Notes: a model not told the origin generated them from the letters alone. A stretch of DNA of 64,000 bases from Bacillota bacterium (GCA_023412665.1 JAEZCA010000057.1:1-64000); one strand, 5' to 3'. Shown: positions 24,263 through 33,278, counted from the first letter of the stretch. Program-made: numbers and translations.

Positions 24263-25357
24263 ATGCAAAAGGGCAAGGTAAGACATATGTTTCCTGGAGG
24301 TAATACCTCGAAAGGCTTTTTCAGCTTCTTTGATTACATAATAGACCAGGATAGGGCAAGGAGGATATTTATTTTCAAGGGCGGTCCGGGTGTCGGAAAA
24401 AGCACTCTGATGATGAAAATTTCACAGACTGTCACAGAGCTGGGTCATGATGTGGAGCACATGCATTGTTCAAGTGACCCCGGCAGTCTGGATGGGTTGG
24501 TGATACCGGCCATCGGCGTGGCACTGGTGGATGGGACAGCCCCGCATGTGGTGGATCCAAAGACGCCCGGAGCAGTGGATGAGATCATAAATCTCGGTGA
24601 GTTCTGGAATGAGACCGGAATATCTGCTAACAAGAATGAAATCATAAAGGTGAAAAATGAAATCAGCAATTGCTTTATCAGAGCATACCGGTATCTTGGC
24701 GCAGCCCTGAAAATATATGAGGATACTGAGGCGATAAATGCGGCAGCCATGAATAAAGCCTCCGCCAGCTTCAGATCAAGGGAGTTTACAGATATGCTGT
24801 TTGATGTGATGCCGCCGGCTGCCGTCCCGGGCCATGAGAGACGGTTGTTTGCCAGTGCGATAACACCTGACGGACTTATAAACTATTTGGATGATTTGAT
24901 GACTCTTGACAACATATATGTGCTGGAGGGATTTCCGGGAGCGGGCACAGAAAAGGTGCTTGGGAGAATAAAATCAGAGGCTTTGGAGAGGGGGTTCGAT
25001 GCCGAGGCATATTACTGTGCCTTCAGGCCTGACAAGCTGGAGCATCTGATACTGCCGGGCCTGAACACAGCCTTTACGACCGTGAACAGCTATCACGGCA
25101 CGGATGTGTGTGCTGTAGGGAAGGTCGATTTCAGGCAAATGCTCAATGGCAGCAGGATCGCAAATTATCAGACGGAGCTGGAATATAACCGGATCGAATT
25201 TGACAGGCTACTTGACAGGGCCCTGGATTTATTGCACAGGGAAAAGCAGCTTCATGATGAACTGGAATCATATTACATCCCGCACATGGATTTTGATGCA
25301 ATAAACAAAAAGCAACTGGAAATTATGGAAAGAATTCTTGACTATTCAACTCCTTAA
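24263..25357 (+). CDS. Double P-loop NTPase-fold protein (PRK06851-like) upstream of the ECF transporter
   Basis: 364 residues, recognised as similar to the uncharacterised Firmicute family I know as PRK06851. It seems to be two P-loop NTPase halves in tandem. The first has an intact Walker A, GGPGVGKST (residues 40-48), followed by HCSSDPGSLDGLVIP. The second has the same layout but a degenerate loop, EGFPGAGTEK (about 222-231). The C-terminal 100 residues are helical. A CSSDP/DGLVIP block in the first half echoes CAFRPDKLEHLILP in the second, supporting internal duplication. It has a strong GGAGGG site and is followed after 62 bases by the ECF S-component, so a kinase or chaperone acting on the imported compound is possible. 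No function is known to me. Confidence 0.7.
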   Translation: MQKGKVRHMFPGGNTSKGFFSFFDYIIDQDRARRIFIFKGGPGVGKSTLMMKISQTVTELGHDVEHMHCSSDPGSLDGLVIPAIGVALVDGTAPHVVDPKTPGAVDEIINLGEFWNETGISANKNEIIKVKNEISNCFIRAYRYLGAALKIYEDTEAINAAAMNKASASFRSREFTDMLFDVMPPAAVPGHERRLFASAITPDGLINYLDDLMTLDNIYVLEGFPGAGTEKVLGRIKSEALERGFDAEAYYCAFRPDKLEHLILPGLNTAFTTVNSYHGTDVCAVGKVDFRQMLNGSRIANYQTELEYNRIEFDRLLDRALDLLHREKQLHDELESYYIPHMDFDAINKKQLEIMERILDYSTP

Positions 25358-25419
25358 TATATACTATTATTGTAAACTTTTATACTTCAGGCAATGCCTG
25401 AGCGAGGGGGGAATGTCTA

Positions 25420-25971
25420 ATGTGGAAAATCAGTGTAAAAACGGTGGTAGCTATTGGAATTGGTGCAGCGATATTCATAGTGTTGGGCATGTTCGGATCG
25501 ATCCCAACCGGTATACCCAATACCAGCCTTGAAACTTCCTATGGTCTTCTCTCAATGATGGCGGCTGTGTTCGGTCCTTTCGCCGGCCTGCTTATCGGTC
25601 TGATAGGACATACTCTTAAGGACACGTTCATGTACGGATCTCTCTGGTGGAGTTGGATCATCTGCTCGGCAATCGAAGGCTTCCTGATCGGCCTGTTTGT
25701 AAAAAAATTCGGCGTCGAAGATGGAAAGTTCGGATTGAAGCAGGCAATATTATTCAATGTCGTACAGATCGTTTCAAATGCGGTCTGCTGGTGCGGCCTT
25801 GCTCCTGTTCTGGATATCGTGATTTACAGCGAGCCCGCCAACAAGGTGTTTACACAGGGCTTGGTAGCAGGCTCTGTAAATATGGCAGTTATGCTGGTAC
25901 TTGGAACAGCGCTGCTTTTTGGATACTCCGCCACGAGGCAAAAGGCATCAAGCCTGGCAAAAGAGGAATAG
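25420..25971 (+). CDS. ECF transporter substrate-binding (S) component, UPF0397-like
   Basis: 183 residues with five to six membrane helices. The N-terminus KTVVAIGIGAAIFIVLG and the block IPTGIPNTSLETSYGLL, then FGPFAGLLIGLIGHTLKD, are diagnostic of the UPF0397/COG4720 group of S components. The S subunit binds the substrate with high affinity and docks on EcfT. The substrate of this group is not established to my knowledge. Here it lies inside a carbohydrate island that has no other importer, which suggests a sugar-like or sugar-derived ligand. The ATG follows GAGGGGGG. Confidence 0.85.
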   Translation: MWKISVKTVVAIGIGAAIFIVLGMFGSIPTGIPNTSLETSYGLLSMMAAVFGPFAGLLIGLIGHTLKDTFMYGSLWWSWIICSAIEGFLIGLFVKKFGVEDGKFGLKQAILFNVVQIVSNAVCWCGLAPVLDIVIYSEPANKVFTQGLVAGSVNMAVMLVLGTALLFGYSATRQKASSLAKEE

Positions 25972-26104
25972 TAAATTTTAAATCAAGCTGGGGATGGTCT
26001 TTGGCACATAGTGCATGAGGATCGTCCCCTTGTCATACCGGTAGAAAATCGCCAGTAAGGTACTAATATATTGGAACCAGACTAGAGACAATACAGAGGT
26101 CATA

Positions 26105-27838
26105 ATGGAAAACACAGAGATAACTTTTGATTCAAATAATATTGCGGTCAGATTTGAGAATTTCTCGTTCAGATACAACAGCCAGAAGGAACCGACCCTC
26201 AAAAATATCAGCATTACTGTAAGAAAAGGCGAGAAGGTACTGGTGATCGGACCATCCGGCTCCGGCAAATCGACGTTCGGGCACTGTATTAATGGGCTTG
26301 CACCTCACTCATACAAGGGTGATGTGACAGGTACCCTTGAGGTGATGGGGAAGGATGCCACAAAGCTCGGTATCTTCGGATTGTCCGAGTATGTCGGAAC
26401 AGTTTTACAGGATTCCGACTGTCAGTTTGTAGGTTTAACGGTCGGTGAGGATATCGCATTTTCAATGGAAAATGAATGTGTCGATACAGACACGATGAGG
26501 CAAAGGGTGCTTATGGCTGCAATTTCCGTCGGTATGGACAAGTTTCTTGCCTCAAATCCATTCCAGCTTTCAGGCGGACAAAAACAAAGAGTATCACTTG
26601 CCGGTGTGATGGTCGACGAGGTGGATATCCTGCTGTTTGATGAACCGCTGGCCAATCTGGATCCCGCTACAGGAAAATACGCCATAGAATTGATAGATGA
26701 TCTTCAGAAGCAGAGCGGGAAGACTGTCATAATAATAGAGCACAGGCTTGAGGATGCGCTGCACAGGGGAGCCGACAGGGTCATTCTGTTTGACGACGGC
26801 AGGATAGTCGCTGATCTTCCACCCTCAGATCTGCTGGCCGGAGGTCTGCTTGAAAAACACGGCATAAGAGAGCCTCTTTTTATCTCTGCGCTCAAGAAGG
26901 CAGACTGCTGTATAAGAGCGGAAGATGGCCTGCAGAATGTTGCATCGCTGAGTATCCAAGCGCACAGGGAAAAGCTTCTTGGATGGACGGGCGGCGGCAC
27001 TGAACATAAAGGACAAGCCGTGGGGCCAGATCTGTTGGAGGTTAGGGACCTGGCTTTCAAATATAAGTCAGGGACAAGGGCTATAAAAGATATATCATTT
27101 TCCGTGAAAAAGGGCGAGATGCTCGCTGTCATAGGGAAAAACGGTGCGGGAAAATCAACACTTTCAAAACTGATATGCGGTATGGAAAGGCCCGATTCAG
27201 GCAGTATCATTTTCGAAGGGCGGGATATAACGCGCGATACTATCAAGGAGCGTTCACTGCGTATAGGTTTTGCGATGCAGAACTCAAATCATATGATATG
27301 CAAGACCATGATTATGGATGAAGTCTCTCTGGGACTGGAGGCAAGAAAAACTGCCGGCGATATCATTAAGGAAAAAGTAGAAAGGACACTGAAGATCTGC
27401 GGTCTTTATCCCTTTAGAAACTGGCCGGTTGCCGCTCTTAGCTACGGTCAGAAAAAGCGTGTCACGATAGCTTCGATACTGGTGTTGGAACCGGGGATGC
27501 TGATACTCGACGAGCCCACTGCCGGTCAAGATTACAGGCATTATACGGAGATAATGGAATTCCTGAAGGAACTGAATGAAAGAAACGGCATAACGATCAT
27601 GATGATCACTCACGACATGCACCTTGCAATAGAGTATACAAACAGAGCAATTGTATTATCAGACGGTGTAAAAATTGCTGATGATACTGTTGCCGCCATA
27701 CTATCAAATGAAAAAGTGATAAATTCAGCCAATCTTAAGAAGACCTCACTCTATGATCTTGCCGTTAGGCTTGAGATAGAGCCGGAGCTTCTGATACAGA
27801 GGTTTATCGAGGACGAAGGGGTGAAGATCAACGTATGA
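26105..27838 (+). CDS. ECF transporter energy-coupling ATPase, fused EcfA-EcfA' (two ABC domains)
   Basis: 577 residues. Domain 1 has Walker A GPSGSGKST (residues 49-57), signature LSGGQKQRVSLAG and Walker B LLFDEPLANLDP. Domain 2 has Walker A GKNGAGKST (about 345), signature LSYGQKKRVTIAS and Walker B LILDEPTAGQDY. The two are joined by a linker of about 50 residues. The fusion replaces the usual separate EcfA and EcfA' subunits, as in YkoD-like systems. The first signature is canonical and the second is LSYGQ. It ends with an ATGA overlap to ecfT, so A and T are translationally coupled. Confidence 0.92.
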   Translation: MENTEITFDSNNIAVRFENFSFRYNSQKEPTLKNISITVRKGEKVLVIGPSGSGKSTFGHCINGLAPHSYKGDVTGTLEVMGKDATKLGIFGLSEYVGTVLQDSDCQFVGLTVGEDIAFSMENECVDTDTMRQRVLMAAISVGMDKFLASNPFQLSGGQKQRVSLAGVMVDEVDILLFDEPLANLDPATGKYAIELIDDLQKQSGKTVIIIEHRLEDALHRGADRVILFDDGRIVADLPPSDLLAGGLLEKHGIREPLFISALKKADCCIRAEDGLQNVASLSIQAHREKLLGWTGGGTEHKGQAVGPDLLEVRDLAFKYKSGTRAIKDISFSVKKGEMLAVIGKNGAGKSTLSKLICGMERPDSGSIIFEGRDITRDTIKERSLRIGFAMQNSNHMICKTMIMDEVSLGLEARKTAGDIIKEKVERTLKICGLYPFRNWPVAALSYGQKKRVTIASILVLEPGMLILDEPTAGQDYRHYTEIMEFLKELNERNGITIMMITHDMHLAIEYTNRAIVLSDGVKIADDTVAAILSNEKVINSANLKKTSLYDLAVRLEIEPELLIQRFIEDEGVKINV

Positions 27839-28662
27839 GCGCACTGCTTTCATATATCAAAACTGATTCTCCGATCCACAGACTCAACGGTGCTTCCAAA
27901 CTGATCATTTTTCTGGTATGGTCGCTGACCGGCATGATCAGCTTTGATGCGAGAGTGTTGGTAATCATGCTTGTTACAGGCATAGCGGCCTTCAGGATAT
28001 CGAGGATAAAATTCAAGGATATAGCTTTTGTTATCACATTTATATCTCTGTTCCTGCTGCTTAATTTTATCACGATATATCTGTTTTCTCCTGAGGAGGG
28101 TGTGCATATATATGGTACAAGGCACGTACTGTTCAGTATCTCACAGCACTATACTGTCACGCTGGAGCAGCTTTTTTATGAACTGACGGTCACTTTGAAG
28201 TATTACACAGTTGTACCTGTTGCGCTGCTTTTTGTTCTTACTACGGACCCGAGTGAATTCGCGGCTTCTCTGAACATGCTCAAGGTATCCTACAAGATTT
28301 CCTATGCGGTAGCATTGGCTCTGCGTTATATACCTGACGTACAGACTGAGTTCATAAATATTTCACATGCTCAGCAGGCCAGGGGGATCGACCTTTCCAG
28401 AAAGGCAAAACCTTGGACCAGGCTGAAAAATATTCTCGCCATCATGATGCCATTGATATTCTCAAGTCTTGACAGGATAACGGTAATTTCAAATGCTATG
28501 GAATTGAGGAATTTCGGCAAAAATAACAAACGCACCTGGTATTCCGCAAAGCCCTTCGGACGGAATGATGCAGGAGCGCTTATTTTCATACTGCTGCTTT
28601 CTGCTGCAGTTATCGTATTTACCTTTTATGATGGTACCAGACATTATAACCCGTTTTTATGA
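27835..28662 (+). CDS. ecfT: ECF transporter transmembrane (T) component
   Basis: 275 residues, about five to six membrane helices. The cytoplasmic coupling helices carry the two EcfT motifs, QQARGID (residues about 180-186) and AMELRNFG (about 220), which dock into the two ATPase domains. It overlaps the ATPase gene by 4 bases and completes a dedicated S-A-T (group I-like) system in one transcription unit with the P-loop gene. The 3' end overlaps the convergent glycosyltransferase-CsaB gene by 19 bases, and no terminator lies between them. Confidence 0.9.
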   Translation: MSALLSYIKTDSPIHRLNGASKLIIFLVWSLTGMISFDARVLVIMLVTGIAAFRISRIKFKDIAFVITFISLFLLLNFITIYLFSPEEGVHIYGTRHVLFSISQHYTVTLEQLFYELTVTLKYYTVVPVALLFVLTTDPSEFAASLNMLKVSYKISYAVALALRYIPDVQTEFINISHAQQARGIDLSRKAKPWTRLKNILAIMMPLIFSSLDRITVISNAMELRNFGKNNKRTWYSAKPFGRNDAGALIFILLLSAAVIVFTFYDGTRHYNPFL

Positions 28663-30908
28663 GTCTCTGTAATTAGTTCGACTGCGACTCTTGCATTTTC
28701 TCTGGCCTTTTCCTTCATTGATGGAATGAACTCCGAGATCTGCTTTTTGATTTCATCGCTGTTGTCCCATACTTTGTCGGCCAGCTCCGTCAGCCTCCCA
28801 TATTCAAGTACACGTACATCGCCTGCCGAGGGCTGTTGTATGCAATCCAGGAAGCCCTGTATCTTGGGGTCATACACCAGGCCTATCATGGGCACTGCTG
28901 CCACCGCCGAGAAAACTAGCGCATGCAGTCTCATTCCAATCAGCATTTTAAACGAGGATATCAGTTCATACGTTTCCTGGATATCAAGCTTATCCTTTAT
29001 GATATAGCTTTCATTATTCATTTTGGCTGCCACATTTTCCAATATCTGCACATCTTCCGGATGCATCATGGGGAAAAAGACAGGATAAGCGTCATATTTT
29101 TCGGCCATATGGTCGATGGCCTGAGCAATGACTGTCTCATATTTCTCATGCTCGATCCTTTCGTGCCCTGGATATTTGCGAAGTGATATGCCAAGCAGCG
29201 GTTTTCTGTCATTCAGCCCAAATCTTTCGACAATACCGGAGCTGGTGCCGCCGTATCCGTCCATTACAGTAAGAGCGGCGTCTGCTGTCAGAAGTATCCT
29301 TGGCTTGCTGATCTCCATGTGCTTGAGTTCATCAAAGGATAAAGCTTCTCTCAATGTGATCACATCGACCTTGTTTATTATCTTCTTTGTGAGAAGTCTG
29401 TTAAGACTTTTTTTCAGTGGTCCGATGCCGTTGGCATAGAACATGACCTTGAGATCGAGCCTCTTTGCGAGCCAAACCATGCTGAGGTAGAAGAACAGCG
29501 ACCTTGTGCTGGTAATGTCCTGCAGCAGATTTCCCCCTCCGTATATAAAGGCCTTGGATTTGCGCATTGCCTGATATATGCGCAGTATATTGACCCTGTT
29601 TATGGAGGCTACCTGAAAATCCCTGGCTGTTCCGGCAGGTATCTTTGAGAGGACCATCAGCCTTATGTCAGGCTTGAAGCTTTTCAGGTCCTTTAGAATG
29701 GACATGAGCAGCGCGTCATCGCCGATGTTTCTAAAACCATAGGAGCCGGATATGATGGCATCATAGGGCTTCTGTCCATTGTCGGAGGCAGCCTTTTTAT
29801 CAAGGATGCCTTTATATATGTCGATCTGTGTTCTGCCCATGCTCTCGACTGAAAATTGCGTCAGAGCCTTCTCATACAGCTGTTCGCCCATTTCCGTCCG
29901 CTTTGTTGCGTCTGCTGAAAGCTCCAGTATAAGCTCTGCAAACCGGCCGACATCGCCGGGCTCGAACAGAAAGCCGTTTTTGCCGTTTTCAATGAGGTCA
30001 GGAATTCCTCCGACTCTCGTACTTATGGTGGCTTTTTTAAACCTGGCTCCCTCAAGTATGGAATAGGAGAAGCTTTCGCTTATGGACGTCAGTACGCTTA
30101 TGTCTATGCTGCTCATTATCTCATTGGGGTCATCCGTCCAGCCCAGGAAAAACACCGTATCCTCCAGACCAAGCTCGGTAGTGAGTGATTCGAGCATTTT
30201 TCTGTCCTCACCATCACCGCCGATCAGGAATTTGACCTTTGAGTTTCTGGCTTTAACTATGTGGGCGGCCTTTACGATGGTCTCTATGCTTTTAACGGGA
30301 TAGAGCCTGGCTGCAATGCCCACTATGACATTGTCATCAGGGATATCCAGCTTATATTTTTCCAGCAGCTTTTTCCTTGAGTATTCAACGCTTGGCTGCG
30401 AAAAATCCATGCCGTTATATAACACATAAATATCGAGAGGATTGAAGTTTCTGTTGATCAGCATTTCCTTAAAATTGTTGGATACTGCTATGTGGTTTTT
30501 TATAAAACGAAGAGCAATGGAGTTTACCAGACCTATGGTTATTCTTTTGGGGAAGCTGTGCATGTAATCGAGCCGGTAGTCGCTGTGTACAGTGGTCACT
30601 GTGGGCAAGCCGGCCTTGCGGCTGGCAGCCAGCGAGAATATATTTGCCTTTGCTCCATGTGAGTGCACTATGTCATATTTACCGTCGCTGATTATTTTTG
30701 TGACCTTTTTTATATCAGAAATAATGTTTGCCGATTTAACCACCGAAACATCGATGCCCAAAGCGCGGGCATCATCTGCAAAGGCTCCTGGCCGGAGGCT
30801 GATAAGCTTGACTTCCATTTGGCGCGACAATTCCTTGAGCAGATAGAGCATATGCGTTTTTGCTCCTCCGACATCGCCGCCGCCTATTATATGTACTACT
30901 CTCATCAT
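28644..30908 (-). CDS. csaB: Fusion of GT4 glycosyltransferase and CsaB-type polysaccharide pyruvyl transferase
   Basis: 754 residues, two enzymes in one chain. Residues about 1-375 are a GT-B (GT4) glycosyltransferase: GGGDVGGAKTHM, HSHGAKANIFSL, and the donor-site Glu pair ESFSYSILEGARF. Residues about 385-745 are a CsaB-like pyruvyl transferase: ISGSYGFRNIGDDALLMSIL, YGGGNLLQD, and MRLHALVFS. CsaB transfers pyruvate from PEP onto wall polysaccharide so SLH-domain proteins can anchor. Fusion would couple sugar addition to pyruvylation at the cytoplasmic membrane. It has a TAGGAGG ribosome binding site. A hairpin separates it from the upstream half-glycosyltransferase gene. Confidence 0.88.
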   Translation of the reverse strand: MMRVVHIIGGGDVGGAKTHMLYLLKELSRQMEVKLISLRPGAFADDARALGIDVSVVKSANIISDIKKVTKIISDGKYDIVHSHGAKANIFSLAASRKAGLPTVTTVHSDYRLDYMHSFPKRITIGLVNSIALRFIKNHIAVSNNFKEMLINRNFNPLDIYVLYNGMDFSQPSVEYSRKKLLEKYKLDIPDDNVIVGIAARLYPVKSIETIVKAAHIVKARNSKVKFLIGGDGEDRKMLESLTTELGLEDTVFFLGWTDDPNEIMSSIDISVLTSISESFSYSILEGARFKKATISTRVGGIPDLIENGKNGFLFEPGDVGRFAELILELSADATKRTEMGEQLYEKALTQFSVESMGRTQIDIYKGILDKKAASDNGQKPYDAIISGSYGFRNIGDDALLMSILKDLKSFKPDIRLMVLSKIPAGTARDFQVASINRVNILRIYQAMRKSKAFIYGGGNLLQDITSTRSLFFYLSMVWLAKRLDLKVMFYANGIGPLKKSLNRLLTKKIINKVDVITLREALSFDELKHMEISKPRILLTADAALTVMDGYGGTSSGIVERFGLNDRKPLLGISLRKYPGHERIEHEKYETVIAQAIDHMAEKYDAYPVFFPMMHPEDVQILENVAAKMNNESYIIKDKLDIQETYELISSFKMLIGMRLHALVFSAVAAVPMIGLVYDPKIQGFLDCIQQPSAGDVRVLEYGRLTELADKVWDNSDEIKKQISEFIPSMKEKARENARVAVELITETHKNGL

Positions 30909-30927
30909 TATACCTCCTAATACACAA

Positions 30928-30949
30928 ACTGCCGTATTTCTACGGCAGT
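30928..30949 (-). terminator. Hairpin between the glycosyltransferase genes (attenuator or weak terminator)
   Basis: ACTGCCGTA/TACGGCAGT, a perfect 9-bp stem with a GAAA tetraloop on the minus strand. The tail TTGTGTATT is only weakly T-rich, so partial read-through into the fusion gene is likely. Confidence 0.5.
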
Positions 30950-30959
30950 CAGCAGCTTT

Positions 30960-31676
30960 TCATTCGTTGTTGTTTTTGTTCAGCTTTCTTGTTGCAATGA
31001 TTCTGCAAGCCTTTTCAAACTGCTCAGTCAATTCCTGTACACGACCGTCGGGGACCCAGCATATATCGGCCTGCTGTCCCATGTCGTCACTGTTTTTGGC
31101 TAAAATACCGCTGATGGAGGAGTTGCAGGCAATTATGCAATCTGCTTCATCAAGGACCGAATTTATCAGTTTTCTTACATATTGCTCCTTAAATCTTTTC
31201 AGCCCACGGCCGCTTGCTTCCGATACTTCACAAAAATCTGCCACCCAGGGAATGCGGGGGTTCTTCTTTTTCAGCCGCAATCCTATGAGATGTGCACTCG
31301 ATGGCGGCGACAGTGTATAGATCAGATCGGCGCCTATCGATTTTGCCAGCCGGACTGCCTTCCTTATGCAGAATAATTCCCAAAGCATTTCCCTGTCAGG
31401 CACCAGCAGTGCCGAAAGAAATCCGGCCACTGACCTGAGGGGCGCCGGCAGATTTTCGGATTGCCATGGACCTGTCCTTACTATGTCTATACCTTCAGGT
31501 ATTGGTGCTTTAGCACGTTCTTCCGGGCCCGACGAGGCCTTCGCCTTTATATCGGCGGTAAGTATCAGCGGTTCCCATCCATATTTGCCCAACTGCCTGA
31601 TAAAACTGTCGGCCCGCATGGCGCATGCATTCTCAGCCGGGGGAAAGGAATATGTTATTATCAATACTTTTTTCAT
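30960..31676 (-). CDS. GT4-like glycosyltransferase, acceptor domain only
   Basis: 238 residues covering the N-terminal half of a GT-B enzyme: ITYSFPPAENACAMRADSFI, LIYTLSPPSSAHLIGLRLKK, and IPWVADFCEVSEA. The C-terminal donor-binding domain with its E-x7-E motif is absent, although the chain ends in a natural hydrophilic tail (TRKLNKNNNE). It may be a degraded transferase, a regulatory half that pairs with another chain, or a new enzyme form. It starts 4 bases after the OadG-like stop with only a weak ribosome binding site, so translation is probably coupled. Confidence 0.75.
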   Translation of the reverse strand: MKKVLIITYSFPPAENACAMRADSFIRQLGKYGWEPLILTADIKAKASSGPEERAKAPIPEGIDIVRTGPWQSENLPAPLRSVAGFLSALLVPDREMLWELFCIRKAVRLAKSIGADLIYTLSPPSSAHLIGLRLKKKNPRIPWVADFCEVSEASGRGLKRFKEQYVRKLINSVLDEADCIIACNSSISGILAKNSDDMGQQADICWVPDGRVQELTEQFEKACRIIATRKLNKNNNE

Positions 31677-31680
31677 AGCT

Positions 31681-31839
31681 TCAGTTATTATCTTCTTCCG
31701 GCTTATAAGGGAATAATTTTGAAAAACCCTGAATTACGAGATAAAAAAGTATTAAAACAATGAAAACGCCCAACATTCCTATTAAGGTGACAAAAAGTCC
31801 CTTTTGTATATTTGTTCCATTAATCAATGTATCCAGCAT
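31681..31839 (-). CDS. Small OadG-like gamma subunit of a sodium-pumping decarboxylase
   Basis: 52 residues: an N-terminal MLDTLINGTNIQKGL, one membrane helix (about 15-38, VTLIGMLGVFIVLILFYLVI), and an acidic tail PYKPEEDNN. This is the shape of the gamma (OadG/MmdD) subunit that assembles sodium-translocating decarboxylases. It lies 24 bases after the beta subunit gene with a perfect AGGAGG. It is shorter than usual gamma subunits (80 or more residues). Confidence 0.75.
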   Translation of the reverse strand: MLDTLINGTNIQKGLFVTLIGMLGVFIVLILFYLVIQGFSKLFPYKPEEDNN

Positions 31840-31863
31840 TACCGTTTCCTCCTGTTCTTATTA

Positions 31864-33102
31864 TCAGCGAACCAGCATTGGTACAAGCGCGAGTATGAGA
31901 CCACCGGCCACAATGGATCCCAGCTGTCCGGAGACATTTGCGCTTACTGCCTGCATGAGTACGAAGTTTGTCGGGTCTTCCTTTTGTGCCATCTTCTGTA
32001 TAACTCTTGCCGACATCGGGAATGCAGATATACCGGCAGCGCCGATCATAGGATTGAACTTGTTGTCCTTTTTCCTGAACAGGTTCAGGAATTTTGCAAA
32101 CAATACACCTCCGGCGGTGTCGAATACGAATGCTACAAGACCCATCGCAAGGATAAGCAGTGTTTCCTTCTTCAGGAAGTCTTCTGCAAGCATTGTTGAA
32201 CCTATTGTGATACCCAGAAGCAGTGTGACGAGATTTGATAATTCATTCTGAGCTGCCTGTGATAGCCTTTCCAGAACACCGCTAACCCTGATGAGGTTAC
32301 CAAACATAAGTGAACCGACCAGCGGAGCGCTGATTGGTGCTACGATACCTGCTATCAGCGTAACAGCTATAGGGAATCCGATAAGTACAACCTTTGAAAC
32401 CTTTTCTTCTTTGTATTCCATTCTGATCATGCGTTCCTTTTTTGAGGTCAGAAGCTTTACTACAGGCGGCTGAATGATCGGCACCAGCGACATGTATGAA
32501 TAGGCCGCCACTGATATCGGGGCCAGAAATTCCTTTGTGAATTTGTTTGCTACATAGATAGCAGTCGGTCCGTCTGCAGCGCCTATGATACCAATAGCGG
32601 ATGCAGTTTTAAGGTCAAAGTTCAGAGCCAAGGCAACCAGCATTGTGGCAAATATACCAAACTGGGCTGCCGCACCGAAGAAGATCATGATCGGATTCTT
32701 GAAAAGAGGAGTGAAATCGATCATTGCCCCTATCCCAATGAATATCAGTATGGGGAATAATTCCGTCAGTATGCCTGACTGATACAATATTTCAAGAAAT
32801 CCCGGTTCATAGTGATACGCATTTCCCAGCTTATCAAAAACGAAGCTTTTTTCAAAAATGTCCTTCAAGCTTGGGTTTTGCTGAATCAGATTGGTAACAT
32901 AAGGATCAGCTGTGCTTGATATCGATGAGTATTTCACGATAGATTGGGGCAGGTTGACCAGTATTGCTCCAAAACCAATGGGTAAGAGCAGCATTGGTTC
33001 GTAGTTTTTTTTGATGGCCAGGACTATCAATACCAATCCTATCAAATACATGATAACATTGAGATAGCTGATACTTGTAAAGCCTGCTAGTAGTTCTTCC
33101 AT
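31864..33102 (-). CDS. oadB: Sodium-translocating decarboxylase beta subunit (OadB/MmdB/GcdB family)
   Basis: 412 residues, about 10-11 membrane helices. The signature GIIGAADGPTAIYVA is present, as is the C-terminal block FNPMIGAAGISAFPMSARV with the conserved polar residues of the sodium channel. The beta subunit uses decarboxylation of carboxybiotin to pump sodium ions. An insertion near residues 55-100 (SIVKYSSISSTADPYVTNLI) is outward-facing by prediction. The ATG at 33102 has AGGAGAG upstream; an upstream ATG (33183) has none. No alpha (carboxyltransferase) or biotin carrier gene is adjacent, so the partner must be elsewhere. Confidence 0.9.
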   Translation of the reverse strand: MEELLAGFTSISYLNVIMYLIGLVLIVLAIKKNYEPMLLLPIGFGAILVNLPQSIVKYSSISSTADPYVTNLIQQNPSLKDIFEKSFVFDKLGNAYHYEPGFLEILYQSGILTELFPILIFIGIGAMIDFTPLFKNPIMIFFGAAAQFGIFATMLVALALNFDLKTASAIGIIGAADGPTAIYVANKFTKEFLAPISVAAYSYMSLVPIIQPPVVKLLTSKKERMIRMEYKEEKVSKVVLIGFPIAVTLIAGIVAPISAPLVGSLMFGNLIRVSGVLERLSQAAQNELSNLVTLLLGITIGSTMLAEDFLKKETLLILAMGLVAFVFDTAGGVLFAKFLNLFRKKDNKFNPMIGAAGISAFPMSARVIQKMAQKEDPTNFVLMQAVSANVSGQLGSIVAGGLILALVPMLVR

Positions 33103-33278
33103 ATTATCTCTCCTGTTAAGTGAAATGTAGAAACAGAGCAGTACAAGCACTATTTCCATTGTATAGTATAACGAATGCTGCAATATTAATCAATTAAAAA
33201 AGTATTATGACAATAAAAAAATTTTACTCTGTCATTCCAGTATAACTAAGAAGGAAAAGCTGTATTTTTGTGGAATAA

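Noticed and set aside
25985..26040. GGGGATGGTC...GATCGTCCCC inverted repeat between the ECF S and A genes
   Set aside because: Imperfect stem without a T-run inside an operon; too weak to call a terminator or a site.
26704..27246. Minus-strand ORF of 180 codons inside the ECF ATPase gene
   Set aside because: Antisense shadow; low-complexity Ser/Pro translation and no ribosome binding site.
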